A stretch of DNA of 11,031 nucleotides from Gammaproteobacteria bacterium (GTDB lineage: Bacteria; Pseudomonadota; Gammaproteobacteria; Pseudomonadales; Porticoccaceae): the NCBI GenBank assembly GCA_003646355.1, contig QNFO01000015.1, forward strand, positions 1 to 11,031. Direction: 5' to 3'. Below the pieces are notes generated by a model. That model saw nothing but the letters and a program-made list of their open reading frames with translations, was not told the origin of the DNA and ran no database searches. Both the position numbers and the translations under genes were made by a program. This document shows, one piece after another, positions 7,174 through 11,031 of the stretch. Each line of letters starts with the position of its first letter. The stretch's first letter is position 1.

Positions 7174-7788
7174 ATGGCCAAGGATCTTACTGCACGACAA
7201 AAACAGATTGTTGAGCTTATTCAGCGCCACATTGATGACACCGGATTCCCGCCGACTCGGGTTGAAATTGCTAAAGAACTAGGATTTCGCTCGGCCAATG
7301 CTGCTGAAGAGCACCTGCGAGCCCTGCACCGTAAAGGCGCTATTGAGATGATACCCGGAGCCTCTCGCGGAATTCGTATCATCGATAATAATAAAGCACC
7401 CAAAGGCCTGCCTATTGTTGGACAAGTAGCAGCGGGGAATCCTATTTTGGCAGAGGAGAATATTGACGATTATTGCGAAGTACCGGCTAGCCTTTTCCAC
7501 CCTGCTGCAGACTTTTTCCTACGAGTGCGCGGTGAAAGCATGCAGGATATCGGCATCTGTGATGGCGATTTACTCGCTGTACACAGCACCCCTGTCGCCG
7601 AAAATGGCCAAATCGTTGTTGCCAGAATTGAAGATGAAGTGACGGTCAAACGTCTGAAGAAAACCCGCAGCCGCTATGTTATTTCTTTATTGCCAGAAAA
7701 TGCCCTTTACGAGCCAATCACGGTCGATTTACGTGAGCAGGAATTTGCAATTGAGGGTGTTTATGCCGGTATTATCCGCACGCATTAA
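7174..7788 (+). CDS. lexA: LexA, SOS-response repressor and self-cleaving protease
   Basis: A 204-residue protein close to E. coli LexA in length and sequence. The N-terminal winged helix-turn-helix (about 1-70) carries [32 protein letters not shown] and GASRGIR. The C-terminal peptidase S24 domain has the Ala-Gly cleavage bond A87-G88 in VAAGNP, nucleophile S122 in GESMQDIG and general base K159 in VTVKRLKK, so it should be RecA-cleavable. The frame is open upstream to 7093, but the ATG at 7174 matches the family N-terminus (MxxLTARQ), follows AGGA at a normal distance and lies after the operator, so the longer reading is rejected. It is divergent from the hydrolase gene. No sulA-like gene follows, unlike the lexA-sulA pair of pseudomonads. 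Autoregulation is supported by the operator at 7112-7131. Confidence 0.97.
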   Translation: MAKDLTARQKQIVELIQRHIDDTGFPPTRVEIAKELGFRSANAAEEHLRALHRKGAIEMIPGASRGIRIIDNNKAPKGLPIVGQVAAGNPILAEENIDDYCEVPASLFHPAADFFLRVRGESMQDIGICDGDLLAVHSTPVAENGQIVVARIEDEVTVKRLKKTRSRYVISLLPENALYEPITVDLREQEFAIEGVYAGIIRTH

Positions 7789-7848
7789 ATAACAGGAGAA
7801 AAACGAGAAATTAGATAGAAATAGAAAGGCTGAAATCCAAGCTTGTAT

Positions 7849-7879
7849 ATTTAAGTTGGCGCCTGGCCACAACTTAAAT
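7849..7879. repeat. 10-bp inverted repeat downstream of lexA
   Basis: ATTTAAGTTG (7849-7858) and CAACTTAAAT (7870-7879) are exact reverse complements around an 11-nt GC-rich spacer. No U-tract follows on either strand, so this is not a standard intrinsic terminator, though it may stop or stabilise the lexA transcript. It abuts the tandem repeat at 7878-7907. Confidence 0.6.
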
Positions 7880-7907
7880 GAGATCAACTAGTATGAGATC
7901 AACTAGT
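7878..7907. repeat. Tandem 15-bp direct repeat
   Basis: ATGAGATCAACTAGT occurs twice, head to tail and without mismatch (7878-7892 and 7893-7907). Each unit contains the palindrome ACTAGT and a GATC site. It lies in the noncoding gap between convergent lexA and the 7944-8189 gene, right after the inverted repeat. A slippage duplication is the simplest explanation. Confidence 0.85.
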
Positions 7908-7937
7908 CGAACGACAGCATTGACCAACAGCAGTCAG

Positions 7938-7962
7938 AAAAAATTAATGCAGAACCCTCTGC
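7938..7962 (-). terminator. Possible intrinsic terminator overlapping the end of the 81-residue gene
   Basis: On the minus strand GCAGA (7958-7962), loop GGGT, TCTGC (7949-7953) forms a 5-bp hairpin. It is followed after ATTAA by a T6 run (7938-7943). The stem covers the last sense codons and the stop codon lies between stem and T-run. The stem is short and the T-run is displaced by 5 nt, so activity is uncertain. Confidence 0.35.
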
Positions 7963-8189
7963 TCAAGGTCTTCTTCCTCAGTAGCAGGCGGCTCATTGCC
8001 GAGCAGCTCCACCGCATCTATCCCTGCATCAATCATTGCTTTGGCTACGTCCATGCTGCCTTCACGCAGGTAATAAAGCGCCTCTTCCGAAAAATTAATG
8101 CGGATTAAGGGTTCACCTTCTTCATCAGCGCGCTGCAACACGACTTCACCGTCGGGCAACATAACGATTTCATAAAAGGAGGAAGACAT
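7944..8189 (-). CDS. Small acidic protein of unknown function
   Basis: An 81-residue, strongly acidic, soluble-looking protein with no membrane segment. It starts MSSSFYEIVMLPDGEVVLQR, which reads like a small beta-hairpin or sheet. It continues through a helix-like FSEEALYYLREGSMDVAKAMIDAGIDAVELL and ends in an acidic tail, PPATEEEDLEQ. I recall similar small hypothetical proteins in other gammaproteobacteria but cannot name a family or function. Reality is supported by a good extended -10 promoter just upstream (8219-8227), leaving a leader of about 22 nt, and by a possible terminator at its end. The ribosome site is poor (GGA about 7 nt before the ATG). It converges on lexA and has its own promoter, so it is not part of the tRNA operon upstream. 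Confidence 0.75.
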   Translation of the reverse strand: MSSSFYEIVMLPDGEVVLQRADEEGEPLIRINFSEEALYYLREGSMDVAKAMIDAGIDAVELLGNEPPATEEEDLEQRVLH

Positions 8190-8218
8190 CTAAAGTCCGT
8201 AGTCAATGATTAGTCCCG

Positions 8219-8227
8219 ATTATAACA
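8219..8227 (-). promoter_or_regulatory. Extended -10 promoter for the 81-residue gene
   Basis: On the minus strand TGTTATAAT is a perfect TGnTATAAT extended -10 element; no convincing -35 lies upstream, as is common for such promoters. It is about 30 nt before the ATG at 8189. Together with the tRNA genes it accounts for part of the 8190-8439 gap, in which I see no further gene. Confidence 0.55.
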
Positions 8228-8283
8228 GGAAACACCAGCGTAGTATGGGCTAAGCAAACAACTAATCAGCCAGACGTGAAACA

Positions 8284-8297
8284 AGGCTCAAAAGCCT
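8284..8297 (-). terminator. Weak candidate terminator for the tRNA operon
   Basis: AGGCT (8293-8297 read on the minus strand), loop TTTG, AGCCT forms a 5-bp hairpin followed by TGTTT. It lies about 140 nt after the tRNA-Asp 3' end. The stem and U-tract are both modest; no better terminator is visible between 8190 and 8439. Confidence 0.25.
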
Positions 8298-8439
8298 ATT
8301 GCACTGGTTCTCAAGTAATCTAAAAGTAGTCGGACAGATTGCTATACAGAAGTAGCTAGCAGACGAATAAAGACGGGGTGGGGTTACTTTACTCACCAGA
8401 GCGAAAAGAACATCGCCGTGAGCTTTACTATAAATAAAA

Positions 8440-8516
8440 TGGCGGACCGGACGGGACTCGAACCCGCGACCTCCGGCGTGACAGGCCGGCATTCTAACCA
8501 GCTGAACTACCGGTCC
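8440..8516 (-). tRNA. tRNA-Asp (anticodon GUC)
   Basis: A 77-nt cloverleaf on the minus strand. The acceptor stem GGACCGG pairs with CCGGTCC, followed by discriminator G and encoded CCA. The D arm is AGTTCAGCTGGTTAGAAT, the anticodon loop CTGTCAC with GTC, and the T arm GCGGGTTCGAGTCCCGT. It closely follows E. coli tRNA-Asp. It lies 13 nt after tRNA-Val and is probably cut from the same transcript. The GUC anticodon makes it a queuosine target, and queD lies nearby on the other strand. Confidence 0.97.
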
Positions 8517-8529
8517 GTTTAGTGCTTAA

Positions 8530-8605
8530 TGGTGGGTGGTACAGGGGTCGAACCTGTGACCTACGGCTTGTAAGGCCGTTGCTCTCCCAACTGAGCTAAC
8601 CACCC
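8530..8605 (-). tRNA. tRNA-Val (anticodon UAC)
   Basis: A 76-nt cloverleaf on the minus strand. The acceptor stem GGGTGGT pairs with ACCACCC, followed by A and encoded CCA. The D arm is AGCTCAGTTGGGAGAGC, the anticodon loop CTTACAA with TAC, and the T arm ACAGGTTCGACCCCTGT. It closely follows E. coli tRNA-Val(UAC). It is the first gene of a two-tRNA unit, 17 nt downstream of the -10 at 8623-8628. Confidence 0.97.
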
Positions 8606-8622
8606 CTTGAAGCGAGATGCGC

Positions 8623-8650
8623 ATTCTACGCATATCTGTAGATGAGTCAA
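8623..8650 (-). promoter_or_regulatory. Sigma-70 promoter of the tRNA-Val/tRNA-Asp operon
   Basis: On the minus strand TTGACT (8645-8650), a 16-nt spacer and TAGAAT (8623-8628) form a strong promoter. It is followed by a GC-rich start GCGCATC, typical of the discriminators of stringently controlled stable-RNA promoters. The leader before tRNA-Val is only about 10 nt. Confidence 0.75.
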
Positions 8651-8669
8651 ACGTTTTAGCAGTTTAAGT

Positions 8670-8675
8670 TATAAT
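8670..8675 (+). promoter_or_regulatory. Possible -10 element for queD
   Basis: A perfect TATAAT lies 57 nt before the queD ATG. The matching -35 position (about 8646-8652) is poor and overlaps the -35 of the oppositely oriented tRNA promoter. The element alone is weak evidence in AT-rich sequence. Confidence 0.35.
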
Positions 8676-8732
8676 TAATCGCGATTTTTTTCACCATCAC
8701 TTTTAGCTAATTTATACGAGCCCACCGACACT

Positions 8733-9089
8733 ATGGAAATCACCAAATCCTTTTCTTTTGAAGCCGCCCATCTCCTTCCCCATGTGCCAGAAGGGCATAA
8801 ATGTGCTCGGCTGCATGGGCACTCATTTCATGTTGTGGTGACAGTCTCCGGCCCGGTGGACGAACATCAGGGCTGGGTGATGGATTTCGGTGATGTGAAA
8901 GAAGCCTGCAAGCCCATTTACGAAGCCCTCGACCACCACTACCTTAACGAAATCAGTGGTCTTGAAAACCCGACCAGCGAAAATATCGCGCTGTGGATTT
9001 GGGCGCGACTAAAACCCCAGCTAGCGCAACTGAGCCAACTGGAAGTGCGCGAGACCTGTACCAGTGCCTGTATCTATCGCGGCGATTAA
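8733..9089 (+). CDS. queD: 6-carboxy-5,6,7,8-tetrahydropterin synthase (QueD/PTPS family)
   Basis: A 118-residue cytosolic enzyme of normal length for bacterial QueD. It converts 7,8-dihydroneopterin triphosphate to 6-carboxytetrahydropterin, an early step toward 7-deazaguanine and queuosine. Zinc ligands H13 (FEAAH), H28 and H30 (LHGHSF) are present, as are catalytic C24 in the CxxxHGH motif, the LDHHYLN segment (66-72), NPTSENIA (79-86) and [10 protein letters not shown] (106-115) with the substrate-binding glutamate E107. The C24-x3-HGH spacing is the one seen in QueD-type proteins; a 6-pyruvoyl-tetrahydropterin synthase is less likely in a bacterium. The start has a poor ribosome site, but [13 protein letters not shown] matches the family N-terminus. 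No other queuosine genes are in the window. It converges on uvrB with a 22-bp gap and no clear terminator. Confidence 0.94.
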   Translation: MEITKSFSFEAAHLLPHVPEGHKCARLHGHSFHVVVTVSGPVDEHQGWVMDFGDVKEACKPIYEALDHHYLNEISGLENPTSENIALWIWARLKPQLAQLSQLEVRETCTSACIYRGD

Positions 9090-9111
9090 AAAAGGCTCTT
9101 TAGCAGGCAAG

Positions 9112-11031
9112 TCAACCGCCAGCAAAATTCCCGTGCTTGAGAGCTTCGAGGGCATCGCGAACCACCGACGCCTCTTCAAACTCAAGATTGCGTGCGTGCT
9201 CGTACATTTTCTCTTCCATTGATTTAAGACGCTTCGCCAGCTGAGCGGGACTCAGACTGCGGGCGTCCCCGCCCACTTCATAGCGCATTTTTTGCTCAGC
9301 AACGGCGCGCTGCTGCTTGCGCTTACCCCTTGCCGAGCTCATCGCCCCTTCGAGCACATCGGGAATCGCCTTTACGATACCCCGTGGTACTAAGTTATTG
9401 GCTTTGTTGTGGGCTTCCTGTTTGGCCCGGCGTCGATCCGTTTCATCCATCGCGCGCTGCATTGAACCAGTAACTTTATCCGCGTAGAGAATCGCCTTGC
9501 CGTTGATATGACGAGCTGCCCGGCCAATGGTTTGAATCAATGCCTGCTCCGAACGCAAAAAGCCCTCTTTGTCCGCATCAAAAATAGCCACCAAAGAGAC
9601 CTCGGGCATATCCAGCCCCTCCCGCAACAAGTTAATGCCGACCAGCACATCAAACTCACCACGACGCAGATCGCGAATAATTTCCACCCGTTCAACCGTG
9701 TCGATATCCGAGTGTACGTAGCGCACACGAATACCGTGCTCGTCGAGGAAATCCGTTAGGTCTTCCGCCATGCGCTTGGTCAGCGTGGTAATTAACACAC
9801 GTTCGTCGAGAGCCACGCAGCGTCTAATCTCATTCATCACATCATCAACTTGATGACCGGCCGGGCGAACTTCAATCTGCGGGTCAACCAGGCCCGTCGG
9901 TCGCACCACCTGCTCAACCACCATTCCCGCACGTTCGGCTTCGTACTTACCCGGTGTCGCTGAAACAAAAATAGTCTGGGGGATCAGCCCCTCCCATTCA
10001 TCAAAACGCAGAGGGCGATTATCCAGCGCCGATGGCAGGCGAAAGCCATAGCTGACCAGGGTTTCTTTACGCGAACGGTCACCCTTGTACATACCCCCAA
10101 TCTGCGGTATCGAGACATGGGACTCATCGACGATTAACAGCGCGTCATCGGGCAGATAATCAAACAGGGTTGGCGGCGCGCCACCGGGTTCTCGACCCGA
10201 TAGATAGCGACTGTAATTCTCGATGCCCGAGCAATAACCCAGCTCCTGCATCATCTCTATGTCATAGCGTGTGCGCTCGGCCAGACGCTGAGCCTCCACC
10301 AGCTTATCGTCACTACGCAACTGTTCAAGCCGCTCATGAAGCTCCACTTTTATATGCTCCACTGCATCCATAATGGTGGAGCGCGGGGTGACATAGTGGG
10401 ATTTCGGATAAACCGTCACCCGAGGCAAGCGCTGCAGCACCTCGCCGGTGAGAGGGTCGAAGAGGGAGATGTTCTCCACCTCTTCATCGAACAACTCGAT
10501 ACGCACCGCATCTTTTTCAGAATCCGCCGGAAAAATATCGATCACATCGCCGCGCACCCGGTAATTGGAGCGCTCAAAAGCAATATCATTGCGGGTGTAT
10601 TGCAGTTCGGCGAGACGGCGCAGAATACTGCGCTGGTCGATGATGTCGCCCCGCACCACGTGCAGTAGCATCTTTAGATAGGCGTCTGGATCACCCAGCC
10701 CATAAATCGCCGACACCGTCGCCACCACGATGACATCGCGACGCTCGAGTAAAGCTTTCGTCGCCGACAGGCGCATTTGCTCGATATGCTGATTGATCGA
10801 GGCATCCTTCTCTATAAAGGTGTTCGACGCCGGCACATAGGCCTCGGGCTGATAGTAGTCGTAGTAGGAAACAAAATACTCCACCGAATTCTTTGGGAAG
10901 AACTCCTTCATCTCACCATAGAGCTGAGCGGCCAGGGTTTTATTGTGGGCCATAACAATGGTCGGCCGCTGTAACTCTTCAATCACTTTGGCAACGGTAA
11001 AGGTCTTACCTGAGCCCGTCACCCCCAACAA
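9112..11031 (-). CDS. uvrB: UvrABC excinuclease subunit B, N-terminus off-window
   Basis: 639 residues are visible; by comparison with E. coli UvrB about 36 N-terminal residues lie beyond the window edge. UvrB is the damage-verifying helicase-like subunit of nucleotide excision repair, loaded by UvrA and then binding UvrC. Visible numbering: Walker A GVTGSGKT (3-10), the beta-hairpin region with [10 protein letters not shown] (56-65), Walker B DESH (302-305), SATPG (358-361 plus G), [10 protein letters not shown] (416-425), [18 protein letters not shown] (461-478), motif [10 protein letters not shown] (500-507) and the C-terminal UVR coiled-coil (about 598-632, with [11 protein letters not shown]) that contacts UvrC. 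All motifs are intact. uvrB is commonly in the LexA regulon, but its promoter is outside the window. The apparent first codon at the edge is an internal TTG, not a start. Confidence 0.98.
   Translation of the reverse strand: MLGVTGSGKTFTVAKVIEELQRPTIVMAHNKTLAAQLYGEMKEFFPKNSVEYFVSYYDYYQPEAYVPASNTFIEKDASINQHIEQMRLSATKALLERRDVIVVATVSAIYGLGDPDAYLKMLLHVVRGDIIDQRSILRRLAELQYTRNDIAFERSNYRVRGDVIDIFPADSEKDAVRIELFDEEVENISLFDPLTGEVLQRLPRVTVYPKSHYVTPRSTIMDAVEHIKVELHERLEQLRSDDKLVEAQRLAERTRYDIEMMQELGYCSGIENYSRYLSGREPGGAPPTLFDYLPDDALLIVDESHVSIPQIGGMYKGDRSRKETLVSYGFRLPSALDNRPLRFDEWEGLIPQTIFVSATPGKYEAERAGMVVEQVVRPTGLVDPQIEVRPAGHQVDDVMNEIRRCVALDERVLITTLTKRMAEDLTDFLDEHGIRVRYVHSDIDTVERVEIIRDLRRGEFDVLVGINLLREGLDMPEVSLVAIFDADKEGFLRSEQALIQTIGRAARHINGKAILYADKVTGSMQRAMDETDRRRAKQEAHNKANNLVPRGIVKAIPDVLEGAMSSARGKRKQQRAVAEQKMRYEVGGDARSLSPAQLAKRLKSMEEKMYEHARNLEFEEASVVRDALEALKHGNFAGG

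Noticed and set aside
7937..8101. Near-identical AAAAATTAATGC at about 7939-7950 and 8090-8101
   Set aside because: Short, AT-rich and partly coding; most likely chance rather than a repeat element.
7878..8108. 76-codon plus-strand frame beginning MRSTSMRSTS
   Set aside because: It is made of the tandem repeat plus the antisense of the 7944-8189 gene; no ribosome site and no protein-like pattern.
8262..8492. 76-codon minus-strand reading frame across tRNA-Asp
   Set aside because: Its start lies inside the tRNA gene and it includes GFESRPVRHF, a familiar translation artefact of tRNA T arms and 3' ends.
8440..8605. Integration site for a mobile element at the tRNA genes
   Set aside because: No integrase, no repeated tRNA 3' end and housekeeping genes on both sides.
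9090..9111. Terminator between queD and uvrB
   Set aside because: The 22-nt gap holds no stable hairpin or T-tract.

Overview
The window looks like chromosomal DNA from a gammaproteobacterium, probably a free-living, perhaps marine, relative of the pseudomonad/Cellvibrio-type groups. The evidence is the LexA and UvrB sequences, which closely follow the gammaproteobacterial proteins, tRNA genes with encoded CCA ends, E. coli-like promoters and an E. coli-like LexA operator. Genus-level placement is only a guess. No transposase, phage gene, CRISPR array or integration scar was seen.

Layout. (1) Positions 1-642 hold the C-terminal part of a flavin-dependent (Baeyer-Villiger-type) monooxygenase, ending at a strong bidirectional terminator shared with a convergent pair of minus-strand genes: a crotonase-fold protein (729-1451) preceded by a membrane-anchored protein of unknown function (1489-2049). 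(2) A roughly 210 bp divergent region with a perfect 11-bp inverted repeat separates that pair from a 1032-residue orphan hybrid histidine kinase with four PAS domains (2262-5360). (3) Converging on the kinase with only 4 bp between stop codons is a DUF2235 alpha/beta hydrolase (5365-6936). Its C-terminus resembles the LecA (PA-IL) lectin and keeps its calcium-site signature. (4) Divergent from the hydrolase is lexA (7174-7788), with a perfect-palindrome LexA operator over its promoter. (5) A small conserved-looking acidic protein (7944-8189) faces lexA across a gap with an inverted repeat and a tandem 15-bp repeat. (6) A tRNA-Val(UAC)-tRNA-Asp(GUC) operon with a clear sigma-70 promoter lies on the minus strand. 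(7) queD (8733-9089) and the nearly complete uvrB (9112 to the window edge) converge.

Functional links. lexA and uvrB belong to the SOS/nucleotide-excision-repair response, but the uvrB promoter lies outside the window. queD feeds queuosine synthesis. Queuosine is placed in GUN-anticodon tRNAs, including the tRNA-Asp(GUC) encoded next door; I regard the adjacency as probably incidental. The rest is housekeeping or metabolic sequence without an obvious shared pathway. The least ordinary item is the hydrolase-lectin fusion at 5365-6936. I did not find a convincing multi-gene undescribed system.
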